Virus record (IMG/VR): IMGVR_UViG_3300009059_000063
Span: 1 to 23,453 of that record
Source: a virus
DNA: 23,453 nucleotides
Direction: 5' to 3' (one strand)
Part shown: positions 8,281 through 16,535 of the stretch, piece by piece
How positions within the stretch are numbered: the first letter of the stretch is position 1
How the letters are laid out: each line of letters begins with the position of its first letter
Notes under the pieces: generated by a model
What the model was told of the DNA's origin: nothing
Seen by the model: the letters and a program-made list of their open reading frames with translations, nothing else
Database searches by the model: none
Program-made: the position numbers and the translations under genes

Positions 8281-8694
8281 TTAACTTAGGAACATTAACT
8301 TATACTTGGTTGAAGCAATCAAACTCTTCATCTCATCTAGTTGATTTACAACTTCTGAGAAAGGCATAATCTTTTGTAACTCAGCAACTTCTGTATATAG
8401 TTCTTTCATGTGAGATATTGCTTCCTGTACAGATCCACATTTATATGGACTCACTGCCGGGAAATCTAGAAGCTTCTCACGAGCTCCTTGGTATTGTTCA
8501 GCTACAGCATCTACTAAACCTGGCATACCATCATAAAACTCATTTAGAGCCTTATGTGCTGAGAAAGATCCAGGTCCTGTCACCTTTAGATGTAACTGAT
8601 GCACACTCGTTGTAAGAGCCTGAGAATGAGCAATCATTGCAGCTGTTTCTGTACAAGGCCCCATAGGACTAGGTCTTTGTAATTTCTGCATCAT
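8281..8694 (-). CDS. Dps/ferritin-like helical protein (resembles DUF5856)
   Basis: This 137-residue, mostly helical protein carries a pattern reminiscent of Dps/ferritin-like four-helix proteins: HQLHLK (H32, H35), then SFSAHKALNEFYDGMPGLVDAVAEQYQG with H47, E52, D55, D62 and E66 as possible metal ligands. Small phage proteins of this kind have been grouped as DUF5856; that name is from memory of the family pattern. Dps-like proteins oxidise and store iron or bind DNA, but the phage role is unknown. It overlaps the gp4-like ring-protein gene by one base (TAATG), so it is translated with a virion component. Confidence 0.55.
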   Translation of the reverse strand: MMQKLQRPSPMGPCTETAAMIAHSQALTTSVHQLHLKVTGPGSFSAHKALNEFYDGMPGLVDAVAEQYQGAREKLLDFPAVSPYKCGSVQEAISHMKELYTEVAELQKIMPFSEVVNQLDEMKSLIASTKYKLMFLS

Positions 8695-9395
8695 TAGCTA
8701 TTTCTTTGTGAGTTTTGTAAGTTTCTCTGATATTGAATTGTGCTATCCATGTCTCCAGCTAATATTGATACAGCGTCATCTATAATAATTTCTACGATAT
8801 CATCTTTTAATTCACAAGTCTGGTTAGCTTTAAAGGCTAATCCATTAGCTGGATCTATACAGTTTAGTATTTGAACAGCTCTTGGTTTTCTATAATATGT
8901 GAGAGTGGCATCTTCTACAGCAAATTTATTATCACTGTAAATTCTAATCTTATCTCCCATTATTGTACAAAAAGTCTCAGCCCATTCAAAAGAAGGTGAC
9001 TTATGAGTATCAGATAATATAATATCTGCGTTGGCTTCTTCAGCTTGGTAAATAGATAATGGACGCTTAGGACAACAATCTGAACTAGCATATCCACCAA
9101 CTCTTACAAAGTGTAAGTAGTCATCTGGTATTTTTAAAGATTCAAAGAACAAGTCTAAATTCTTAAGTTTTAAGTCTCTTTGAACTAATAAAACTTGTAA
9201 ATCATCAATAGTAGTAATACTCTGTTCAGGCTGCATTCTTGATCCGTTGTTACCATGTAACTGTCTACGGGCCCATTCTATCTGAGCTTTATTAAAAGCT
9301 TCTGATATCTGCCAGCATTCTATGTTATCATAGTCCATAGAATCTAACTTATTCAAACGCTGCTTAAACTTTATTTGTAATGTACTATTGTTCAT
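8694..9395 (-). CDS. Tail tubular/head-tail connector ring protein, P22 gp4-like
   Basis: This 233-residue protein matches the pattern of the crAss-like tail tubular (P22 gp4-type) protein: an N-terminal helical part (NIECWQISEAFNKAQIEWARRQL), a beta part with IPDDYLHFVRVGGYAS, and the C-terminal signature LTYYRKPRAV ... CELKDDIVEIIIDDAVSILAGD ... QYQRN. In podoviruses this ring binds the portal and extends the neck channel. Genome order (portal, scaffold, capsid, then this) agrees. A hairpin 14 nt before its ATG (9409-9442) may affect its expression. Confidence 0.8.
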   Translation of the reverse strand: MNNSTLQIKFKQRLNKLDSMDYDNIECWQISEAFNKAQIEWARRQLHGNNGSRMQPEQSITTIDDLQVLLVQRDLKLKNLDLFFESLKIPDDYLHFVRVGGYASSDCCPKRPLSIYQAEEANADIILSDTHKSPSFEWAETFCTIMGDKIRIYSDNKFAVEDATLTYYRKPRAVQILNCIDPANGLAFKANQTCELKDDIVEIIIDDAVSILAGDMDSTIQYQRNLQNSQRNS

Positions 9396-9408
9396 ATTTT
9401 ATAAAGAG

Positions 9409-9442
9409 ACCTGGGAGCTGATCTTACGGTAAGCACCCAGGT
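9409..9442 (-). terminator. Intergenic hairpin before the ring-protein gene (terminator/attenuator candidate)
   Basis: ACCTGGG and CCCAGGT form a 7-bp stem, with CTTA/TAAG forming an inner 4-bp stem. It lies between the stop of the 338-residue gene (9450) and the ATG at 9395. The 3' flank TCTCTTTATAAAAT is only moderately T-rich, so an attenuator, processing site or RBS-masking element is as likely as a full terminator. It shares the CTGGGAG core with the hairpin after the capsid gene. Confidence 0.5.
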
Positions 9443-9449
9443 ACTATTT

Positions 9450-10466
9450 TTACTGATTCCAGTATCCTTCTACTTTCTTAGTAATATTTACTAAGATTTC
9501 TTCATTCAAAGGATTCTTTAAATATTCTACCACATCTGAAGGGGTTCTACCCATCATTGTTGTTGTTTCCATGTGGTAAATAAATCCGTCAGCTTTTGTA
9601 GCAATGAACTTATAATAGCCACTATCTTTTACAATAGCTCTTATTTTTAAAGTTTCCATATCAAGATTGCTTATCTCTAAGAATCTCTCAGCGGTCTTTT
9701 TCTTATTCTTGTCTACTAAGTCTCCATTAATATACTTGTCCATGTTATCATAAACAATATCATTAGGAGTTGACTTCTTATACTGAGCACTATTGGCATC
9801 TAACACTTTAGCAATGTAGAATAACTTATTAGTGTTCTTGTCAAATAACTTCTGAAGTTCTGATAAAGCCTTGTTTCTCAACTTCTTAACCTCAGTGTTA
9901 AGTGTAGCAGTTTCTTCTAATCTATCCAAATAGAACTTAGGAGGCACTGGCATTCTACGAGCTTCATCTAAAGACTTGGCTACTATTGAAAACCCTCCTG
10001 ATTCTATAGCGTAAAGCTTAATTAAATCATAAGGATCTTTATCAGGCTCTAAGTACACAGGTTCATTACCACATCTTATTTTAATCTTATCCCAAAACTG
10101 ATCGTTATCTGGTTTAAGTAATTTTAACTTATTCCAGAAATGCTCATCTTTAGGATCTACTACGTTTGAAGCTAACTCCTTTTCAAGTTGAGCTATCACT
10201 GCACGGATCTGTTTGATCTTAGCTTCTTGATCTTCCATTGGTAAATCTTTAATCTCAGGAGCATACTCATTAAGACCTGTAAGGTATCTTTTAATACCAT
10301 TGATCTCTAAACAAGCAACTTGTTCCTCGTGGAACGCTCCGTCAAAAAGACTTAATCCGTACTTTTGAAGTCCCATGTTATCAACATTGGAATCAAAATA
10401 AGGTCTAATAGCTATAGTAGATCTTTTGTTTTGTGGATACTTTTCCACCATTGTTACACTACTCAT
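9450..10466 (-). CDS. Unrecognised late protein downstream of the major capsid gene
   Basis: A 338-residue, highly charged protein (Lys/Asp/Glu) with helical stretches, e.g. EDQEAKIKQIRAVIAQLEKEL (about 78-98) and NTEVKKLRNKALSELQKLF (about 191-209), which could form coiled coils, plus a C-terminal part with GYYKFIATKADGF and MMGRTPSDVVEYL. I do not recognise a family. It follows the capsid gene after a structured 183-nt leader and precedes the ring-protein gene, so a head-completion, neck or internal virion protein is plausible (inference). The start follows two AAAACCAAA motifs. Confidence 0.6.
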   Translation of the reverse strand: MSSVTMVEKYPQNKRSTIAIRPYFDSNVDNMGLQKYGLSLFDGAFHEEQVACLEINGIKRYLTGLNEYAPEIKDLPMEDQEAKIKQIRAVIAQLEKELASNVVDPKDEHFWNKLKLLKPDNDQFWDKIKIRCGNEPVYLEPDKDPYDLIKLYAIESGGFSIVAKSLDEARRMPVPPKFYLDRLEETATLNTEVKKLRNKALSELQKLFDKNTNKLFYIAKVLDANSAQYKKSTPNDIVYDNMDKYINGDLVDKNKKKTAERFLEISNLDMETLKIRAIVKDSGYYKFIATKADGFIYHMETTTMMGRTPSDVVEYLKNPLNEEILVNITKKVEGYWNQ

Positions 10467-10492
10467 ATTTGGTTTTTTTGGTTTTTATACAT

Positions 10493-10504
10493 GGTCCGAA
10501 GACC
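10493..10504 (-). promoter_or_regulatory. UUCG tetraloop hairpin in the leader of the 338-residue gene
   Basis: On the minus strand the 12-mer GGTCTTCGGACC folds as GGUC-UUCG-GACC, the extra-stable C(UUCG)G tetraloop. On the plus strand the loop would be CGAA, so the arrangement favours RNA from the minus strand. It lies 27 nt before the ATG at 10466. Confidence 0.55.
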
Positions 10505-10513
10505 TAATGTTAG

Positions 10514-10568
10514 AACCTGTTGAAGGTTGCAAGCCTTCTAGTGATCAGCTAGTTGCGTACAACAGGTT
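10514..10568 (-). ncRNA. Structured leader element: compact three-way junction
   Basis: A perfect 9-bp closing stem (AACCTGTTG at 10514-10522 with CAACAGGTT at 10560-10568) encloses 37 nt with two small arms. One arm is AAGG/CCTT (extendable to GAAGG/CCTTC) with loop CTTGCAA on the minus strand. The other is CTAG/CTAG around a 7-nt loop. The layout resembles a tRNA lacking its T-arm, and the CTTGCAA loop has anticodon-loop geometry (U33, UGC). It is non-coding and sits between the capsid gene and the 338-residue gene. Its function is unknown; a cis-acting mRNA element is the simplest reading. Confidence 0.5.
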
Positions 10569-10612
10569 GGAGAATAATGCCAATTCATAGGCATCAACTA
10601 TAAGTACAAGAG

Positions 10613-10635
10613 CCTGGGAGATTTTACCTCCCAGG
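10613..10635 (-). terminator. Hairpin after the major capsid gene
   Basis: CCTGGGAG (10613-10620) and CTCCCAGG (10628-10635) form a perfect 8-bp stem with a 7-nt loop, 14 nt beyond the capsid stop codon. The downstream minus-strand flank CTCTTGTACTTATAG is weakly T-rich, so it may be a leaky terminator or a 3'-end stabiliser that lets some transcription pass to the neck genes. Confidence 0.6.
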
Positions 10636-10649
10636 ATTGTAAATATTAT

Positions 10650-12269
10650 TTAGAATGATCCGCCAGTAACTGGATTTCTCATAACGATCTTTAACACCTT
10701 AGTTGGATCTTTAACCCAAATAGCAGGCATTGTTTGTGTCATGAATACACGGTAACCGTTGAACTGTCCAGAAGACTGGAAGCCTTGAGTACGACCCATG
10801 TAATCCATTGTACCGTTTTGATAGAACCATTTCAATTGATTATCCCAGCTTAACTTCAATAAGTAAATATTGTCGTTAGTATTCTCTGTGATGTCAAAGA
10901 TAATGAAATTATATGAACTTAATGGGAAACCATCAATGATTGGATTCTCAATGTCATTAGTGTGGATGTTATCAAACGCTGGGTTCAATACAAACTTAAC
11001 GTTAGCCAAGAAAGGAATAACGTATTGAGTGTAAGCAAAACCAAAGTTTAAGTCCATTCCTTTGCCAGTGATAGCACCAACTTCAGAAGCATTGATTACT
11101 AAACCACTATTGATAGCTTCACGCTTAATAGCTTCGTTAACCAACTTCATACCACCAAGACCTGTTTGAACAACCAATTGACGCTTAGGATCTGGACCTT
11201 GAAACTCAACCTTACCATTAAAGAAGTTGAAAATTTCAGATTTGAACAAATCTAAGTTAAAGCTACCCTTGTTGTAAATACGCTTGTAAGAGTTATCTAA
11301 CTGCTTCCAAAGACCTACAGACAATCTGATATCATCTGGACCATCTTGCTTAACTTTACCACCTTGACCCCACATAAGGTAAGTCTCAATGTCGTTAGCA
11401 ACCTTGCTCAAATGAGCTGCTTCCATTGTGGTTAAGAATGTACGAGTTAACTGACCAGATTGGTAAGCTTTCTTTACATAATCTTTTCCCATTTTGTTAG
11501 CCATGTCCTCTAAGTTTGTAACAGAAGGATCAACACTCTTATCAAAGTTTCTCCACATTTCAATTACAGGAACTGTACCATCAGCTTTCATACCACCTTT
11601 CATCATTAAGTCAGCTCTAGAGCTTACAGAATAGTGAACGTGAGCTTCAGCACCACCAACGTAGTTGTAGAATTCACGGAAACCTGCATTGATGTTACCG
11701 ATGTCAGAGAATCTTTCACCGTACTCACCACGTGCAGAACCTTTACGGAAAACTTTAGTACCAACCTTTAAATACTTGTTATCCAAGTACTTAGCGTTGT
11801 CATTGTTTACCAATTGTACTGTGTAAATGAAACCGTCACCAGCTGGGATGATATCGTCAGCAGTGATGTACATTTCCACACCATTGTATTTGTCATAAGT
11901 GATGATATCACCATGACCAAAAGAACGCTTATTCAATTTAATTTTGAAGGCTTGACCATCAATACCTTTAGTGGCATTAGCTGATTCAATATCTTCTGTA
12001 ATGTAAGGTAGATCCTGCGTTACTGGAATCTGCCATTTGTACTCACCACGTGCGTTATCTACAGAGATAACGTTCTTACCACCGAAGCTAGACATCTGGT
12101 ACAAAGGCATTTCTACTTTTTGTGCCATAGCCCACAAATCTACAGGACCTAAGTCTGTAGGTTCAGCTGACTTCAGTAAGTTTGAAAGGTGATACGAATC
12201 TACGTGTGAACTTGTTGTGTAGGTAGTATCACGTAGAAATATACCATTGTTCAAAACTGGAGTTGCCAT
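10650..12269 (-). CDS. Major capsid protein, crAss-like (HK97 fold expected)
   Basis: This 539-residue protein sits right after portal and scaffold candidates and has the size and feel of Crassvirales major capsid proteins. Characteristic stretches are YQMSSFGGKNVISVDNARGEYKW near residue 60, the E-loop-like region around 95-190, and the C-terminal block MGRTQGFQSSGQFNGYRVF followed by TMPAIWVKDPTKV. It would assemble the icosahedral shell. The HK97 fold is from family knowledge, not visible motifs. It ends with TAA and is followed by a strong hairpin. I see no protease or separate head maturation gene in the window. Confidence 0.85.
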   Translation of the reverse strand: MATPVLNNGIFLRDTTYTTSSHVDSYHLSNLLKSAEPTDLGPVDLWAMAQKVEMPLYQMSSFGGKNVISVDNARGEYKWQIPVTQDLPYITEDIESANATKGIDGQAFKIKLNKRSFGHGDIITYDKYNGVEMYITADDIIPAGDGFIYTVQLVNNDNAKYLDNKYLKVGTKVFRKGSARGEYGERFSDIGNINAGFREFYNYVGGAEAHVHYSVSSRADLMMKGGMKADGTVPVIEMWRNFDKSVDPSVTNLEDMANKMGKDYVKKAYQSGQLTRTFLTTMEAAHLSKVANDIETYLMWGQGGKVKQDGPDDIRLSVGLWKQLDNSYKRIYNKGSFNLDLFKSEIFNFFNGKVEFQGPDPKRQLVVQTGLGGMKLVNEAIKREAINSGLVINASEVGAITGKGMDLNFGFAYTQYVIPFLANVKFVLNPAFDNIHTNDIENPIIDGFPLSSYNFIIFDITENTNDNIYLLKLSWDNQLKWFYQNGTMDYMGRTQGFQSSGQFNGYRVFMTQTMPAIWVKDPTKVLKIVMRNPVTGGSF

Positions 12270-12312
12270 AAGGCTTTTAATTTAAGGGTTAGAAATTATA
12301 AGAATATTATTA

Positions 12313-13590
12313 TTACCTTTTAAAGATGTTAGCAGGTCTACTTAACTTTCTAGACTTAGTTTCTTCCTCTTCCTGGAAAGTAGATGAAGTTCTCTTACTA
12401 GATTGTTCTGTTTTAAGTTGACGTACTGTTTGTTCCACTGCAGCATTCTTACCTTGCTTAGCAAGATTAGCTCTGTAGGTTTCAGGATCAGAAAGTAACC
12501 AAAGGGCCTCAGCTATTAAAGGATAGTTTGGTTCTACAAACTGATACTTCTCTAACAAATGTCCTAACTGATTAGTAGGTCTACCACTAATAGAAGGATA
12601 TTGAGGTTGTACAAGACCACTATATAACTGAGCTTGTGTCTTCTTATCTAACTTAAGACCATTAATTTCTGCCGGTCTTAAAGCTTCAAATACATTCTGC
12701 ATGTAAGCATCAGCTGCATGTTCTTGTTGTTTCTTTCTGTTCTCTTGTTCAGCAATCTGAGATTGAACAATCTCTTCTTGCATTTGATCTAACTTAGGCT
12801 TGAACTGTTTAGCTTTTTTCTCTAAAACACCTAAATCTTTCCAGGTTGCTACTTCTTCCTCAATTTCTTCCTGGTTACCAAAACCAGTTGCACTTAAGTA
12901 AGATCTTACAATTGCTTCTTGATCATTATCTTTTGCAGGATTTAACTCACGAACTTGTTCCACTTGAGCTAATGCTTGGAAAAGACCTTTCATATCTGTT
13001 CCGCCATCCAAAGCATATTTAGCTGCATATTGAAGTTCTTCTGGCAAAGATTCAAAGAATTCTTTTGGAGTTTTAGCTGCCACCTCAGACTTCATATTGT
13101 CTACGTTAGCTTGCCATAACTCCTCTATATCTTTCTCTCCAAGTGTACCTAAGTACTCTTCAAGATCTTGTTTAGTTTCATCATAGTCATCAAAGGCAAA
13201 CATCTCCTTTGACTCTATACGTTTTTTAAGGAATCCTACTAATCCAGACTTATCTGTTTTAGGTCGGCCAGCCTTTCCTTTAGTCTCTTCATCCTCTTCA
13301 AGATCAAGATTATCTATAAGGTGGTTTGTCTCTTCCTTACTAATTACTTTTGGAGTCTTAGTTTTCTCATCATCTTTAGAAGAATCATCTTCATCATCTT
13401 CTTTATCTAAGAAACTAAGATCCTGTTTTTGTTTACTAAAGATATTAGGTTTAAGCTCTGTAGTTTCACCAGTGGGGTTTCCCGTCACAGGGGTAACTAT
13501 ACTGTCTGCTCCAGGAGCTCCTAACCAGCTATCAATGTCAAGGTCTACTTGTTGTACAGAGGTCTGTACATTGTTTTGATTATCAATCAT
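12313..13590 (-). CDS. Probable scaffold/head assembly protein
   Basis: A 425-residue, strongly acidic, low-complexity protein between portal and capsid genes, the classic place of a scaffold. Residues about 57-110 hold acidic/Lys tracts (DKEDDEDDSSKDDEKTKT, LDLEEDEETKGK). Residues about 240-300 are long Gln/Glu/Lys helices (KKAKQFKPKLDQMQEEIVQ) suited to a coiled coil, and the C-terminus is basic (SRKLSRPANIFKR), as in capsid-binding tails of scaffolds. No conserved family motif was recognised, so the role is inferred from composition and position. The leader ATAAAAACCAAATAAA stands directly before the ATG. Confidence 0.6.
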   Translation of the reverse strand: MIDNQNNVQTSVQQVDLDIDSWLGAPGADSIVTPVTGNPTGETTELKPNIFSKQKQDLSFLDKEDDEDDSSKDDEKTKTPKVISKEETNHLIDNLDLEEDEETKGKAGRPKTDKSGLVGFLKKRIESKEMFAFDDYDETKQDLEEYLGTLGEKDIEELWQANVDNMKSEVAAKTPKEFFESLPEELQYAAKYALDGGTDMKGLFQALAQVEQVRELNPAKDNDQEAIVRSYLSATGFGNQEEIEEEVATWKDLGVLEKKAKQFKPKLDQMQEEIVQSQIAEQENRKKQQEHAADAYMQNVFEALRPAEINGLKLDKKTQAQLYSGLVQPQYPSISGRPTNQLGHLLEKYQFVEPNYPLIAEALWLLSDPETYRANLAKQGKNAAVEQTVRQLKTEQSSKRTSSTFQEEEETKSRKLSRPANIFKR

Positions 13591-13700
13591 TTTATTTGGT
13601 TTTTATTGTGTATCTCTACATTAAAAATATACAACTTAAATCTTAAAAATTTACAATTTTTTAAAATAAAGTATCTAAGGTATGGATAATAGAGCTATAA

Positions 13701-16445
13701 TTATTTCTTCTTTTTAGCTCCAACATCATATTTGTTCTTATTTTCTCTAGCAATCTCTAATTGCTTGTCAGCAATCTGCTTTTGAGTAAGTAACTTCTCA
13801 CGATCTAAATTTAGTTTTTCAGAATTAAACTGCTTCTTACTAACCTCAGATTCTCTTTTTAAGTTCATTTGGTCTTGATATCTCTGCTCATTTCTGATAC
13901 CTTCTAAAGCATCTTGGTAATCTGACTTCTGATTTTGATTAATATCTGATGCAGAACCATATCCTGCTCCTTTAATTTCAGCAATAATAATATCATTTTG
14001 TCTATCTAGCTCAGCTTGTTCAGCTTTAAATTCCATTTCAGCTTGTTTCTGACGGTCTTGAGCTTCAATCATTTGCTGCTGCATTTCCTGTTGAGACTGC
14101 TGCTCTTGAGATTTCTGAGCATTAGCTTTCTCTTCAGCATTCTTAAGAACACCTGTTAATTCAGCTATAGACTCAGACTTAATTACATTTCCAAGATCAT
14201 ATATAGAGGCACCAGTGGTATTGTTATTAAGAGCTAAAGACTTTAATTGTTCCATTACAGCTCTAGAGTTAGTCTTAGTTGTACAGAAGATATTAATATC
14301 TCTCATTAAAAGATCAGTGCCATTTAACTGGAAGTTAACCTTTTCATCAGCTCCTGTAATATATTGTAAACGTACACTAGGTTTCTTAGAATGATAATAT
14401 TGAGCTAAGTCAGTTCTCATTTGGTGAACTCTTGGCATCAAGTTATCAGAGTGCTGTATAAAATACTGTTCTGTCTGTGCATAAGAAGCATTCATTGCTT
14501 GCTCTATTCCTGTAGCAGTTTGTTGTTGAGCAATCTGAGATCCCATACGCTCAGGCGTAAGACCAATAGTTTCAAAAGCTTGGTTCTTAAAATAGCCAGC
14601 TAATTGTATACGAGATAACAACCTTTGAGTCTGCTCTAAGTTTAACACTTGGTAGTGTTGGAAGTTAAGAGCATTCTCAGTGTTTGTAATAGATGTATCC
14701 AATGGTAACATTTGGAAGTTCTTCATTGCCACATAGGCTTTAGCCAGATTATTTTTACCCCAGTCTTCTCCCATGGAGTGACGAGGCAAAGAGTTCTGGT
14801 CTAACATGATAACCGTACCTAGCTCATCAACTAAGATGTCAGCTATTTGGTTATTTACAATATTGTAACCTATCTGATAGGGCTTCATAAGATCAACCAA
14901 TGAAATACTGCGGGTGTTACGATCACCGAACACAGAACCTTCCACTGGAAGCTTACAACCATATAATGTACTATCTCCTTTAAATTGGAATGGAATCTTA
15001 CCAGGCTTACCACCATTAAGACCTAAATAAACTGGGTTGATACCTCCAGGGTTATTCATACCCCAGAAAGCAGGACGATTAGGTCCAATCTTAATACCAC
15101 CCCAAGTCTCATTAATCCATATCCAATCAATATGTTCTCCGTATACTAAGTTATCCTTAGTCTTTTGCTTATATAAAGCTGTATTATACTGAGGCTTATC
15201 TGTAATCTTGTATGCTTCAGATATAATATCTTGTATAATTTCTCCTTCTTCTGTAATCTTAGTTAAGTGACCCACCTTACGCTGGCTCTTCCAATAAATT
15301 GTAGATACACGTAATAAATGAGATTTACCAAAGTCTATAGTGTCTTCTGAATCTGACAAAATCCACTCTACAATATCACCTGTTCCAAATTTAGTATCAT
15401 AAACAGACATGTATTGTCTATACCCAAGACTTGGCATCTGTGTATTCCAGTCATGTGATCTAGTAGGATCATAATAGCTACCATCGTTCTGCATACCCTG
15501 AATGGCATAACCAGCTGATCTTACAGGATAAACGGCTTCTAGGCCCTCTAATTGCTCTTCATTCATCATCCAGCCATACTTGTCTATAACATCTGATATA
15601 GACATCATATCCATCTTACCTACCCAGTTACCCTGAGAGATATATCTAACATCTGGACTCTTATGATAGAATGTTAAAAGAGGGTTCCATAATTCTAATT
15701 CATAGTCATCTTCATTCATTTTAAAATGCCAGAACTCTCTATCTGTAATAAGCATGTCTCTAAAGGCACGCTCTTCTAATTCTTGCATTTTAAATCTTTC
15801 CTCATCTACTTGCATTTGATGAGAAGCCCATTGCTCAATCATTGAGCGGTAATCTTTTCTAAAAAATCCCTCAATCTCTGGTAAAGACTTTAAATTATCT
15901 GGTTCTAATGCCTTTTGCATTTCTTCAGAATCTAATTCAATACCCTGATTAAGCATCTCCATCATCATCTTAGATTCCAAATTGGTCAATAACACATCCT
16001 CAACCATCTGTCTTTTCTCTTCTAACATCTCATTATAAGAGATATCATCTACAGCTTTAAACATTATTCTTGAACTTCTCTTAGAGAATTCATTACATAA
16101 TACGTTGATAACGTTTGGAATAATAGGATAAAACTTAAGTTCTAAAGCTGATTCATCTTCTTTTGTAAGTGTCTCAATTAAATCAGCCATCTCATTATCT
16201 TCTTCTACAATATAGTCTTGCTTATCTATAATACCTTTAGCAAGCTTATAATTCTTCATAAGTCTACGAGCATTACGTCTAAGTTGCTTCATGCCTTGAA
16301 ACTCTAGCCAATCTAGGTTCCAAGCTCTCCATTCCTCATTCTTCTCTTTTTCAGATATGAATTGAATAGGTTGGGTTAACGTACCCATCTTGTTATAGTC
16401 AGCTTTTTTACCAGCTTTGAGATCCATTGCGTTATATATCTGCAT
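13701..16445 (-). CDS. Portal protein, crAss-like
   Basis: This 914-residue protein directly follows the large terminase, as in crAss-like phages. Portal-like features are the helical N-terminal region, the middle part with WIWINETWGGIKIG, a core segment (YQIGYNIVNNQIADILVDELG, abbreviated here by its position about 523-543) and LSRIQLAGYFKNQAFETIGLTPERMG. The last about 150 residues are Gln/Glu/Lys-rich (QEQQSQQEMQQQMIEAQ) and end KKKK, predicting a long helical barrel or coiled coil. The protein should form a dodecameric ring at one capsid vertex for DNA entry and binding of the gp4-like ring protein. Identification rests on position, size and overall pattern. Confidence 0.8.
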   Translation of the reverse strand: MQIYNAMDLKAGKKADYNKMGTLTQPIQFISEKEKNEEWRAWNLDWLEFQGMKQLRRNARRLMKNYKLAKGIIDKQDYIVEEDNEMADLIETLTKEDESALELKFYPIIPNVINVLCNEFSKRSSRIMFKAVDDISYNEMLEEKRQMVEDVLLTNLESKMMMEMLNQGIELDSEEMQKALEPDNLKSLPEIEGFFRKDYRSMIEQWASHQMQVDEERFKMQELEERAFRDMLITDREFWHFKMNEDDYELELWNPLLTFYHKSPDVRYISQGNWVGKMDMMSISDVIDKYGWMMNEEQLEGLEAVYPVRSAGYAIQGMQNDGSYYDPTRSHDWNTQMPSLGYRQYMSVYDTKFGTGDIVEWILSDSEDTIDFGKSHLLRVSTIYWKSQRKVGHLTKITEEGEIIQDIISEAYKITDKPQYNTALYKQKTKDNLVYGEHIDWIWINETWGGIKIGPNRPAFWGMNNPGGINPVYLGLNGGKPGKIPFQFKGDSTLYGCKLPVEGSVFGDRNTRSISLVDLMKPYQIGYNIVNNQIADILVDELGTVIMLDQNSLPRHSMGEDWGKNNLAKAYVAMKNFQMLPLDTSITNTENALNFQHYQVLNLEQTQRLLSRIQLAGYFKNQAFETIGLTPERMGSQIAQQQTATGIEQAMNASYAQTEQYFIQHSDNLMPRVHQMRTDLAQYYHSKKPSVRLQYITGADEKVNFQLNGTDLLMRDINIFCTTKTNSRAVMEQLKSLALNNNTTGASIYDLGNVIKSESIAELTGVLKNAEEKANAQKSQEQQSQQEMQQQMIEAQDRQKQAEMEFKAEQAELDRQNDIIIAEIKGAGYGSASDINQNQKSDYQDALEGIRNEQRYQDQMNLKRESEVSKKQFNSEKLNLDREKLLTQKQIADKQLEIARENKNKYDVGAKKKK

Positions 16446-16477
16446 GATTCTTAATTAGTTATGTAGGTATAATAAAC

Positions 16478-16510
16478 AACACCACCAGTAGTAGTACTAT
16501 AGTAGGTGTT
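16478..16510 (-). promoter_or_regulatory. Weak inverted repeat between terminase and portal genes
   Basis: AACACC (16478-16483) and GGTGTT (16505-16510) can pair across a 21-nt, TAGTA-rich spacer in the 90-nt gap between terminase and portal. No T-run follows. It may adjust portal expression or be chance. Confidence 0.25.
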
Positions 16511-16535
16511 TATAGAATTAAAAAATAAATTCATA

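Noticed and set aside
13624-13656. Bacteroidota-type promoter (TTG...TATATTTT) before the scaffold gene
   Set aside because: Spacing of 22 nt and weak match in a very AT-rich gap; chance is too likely.
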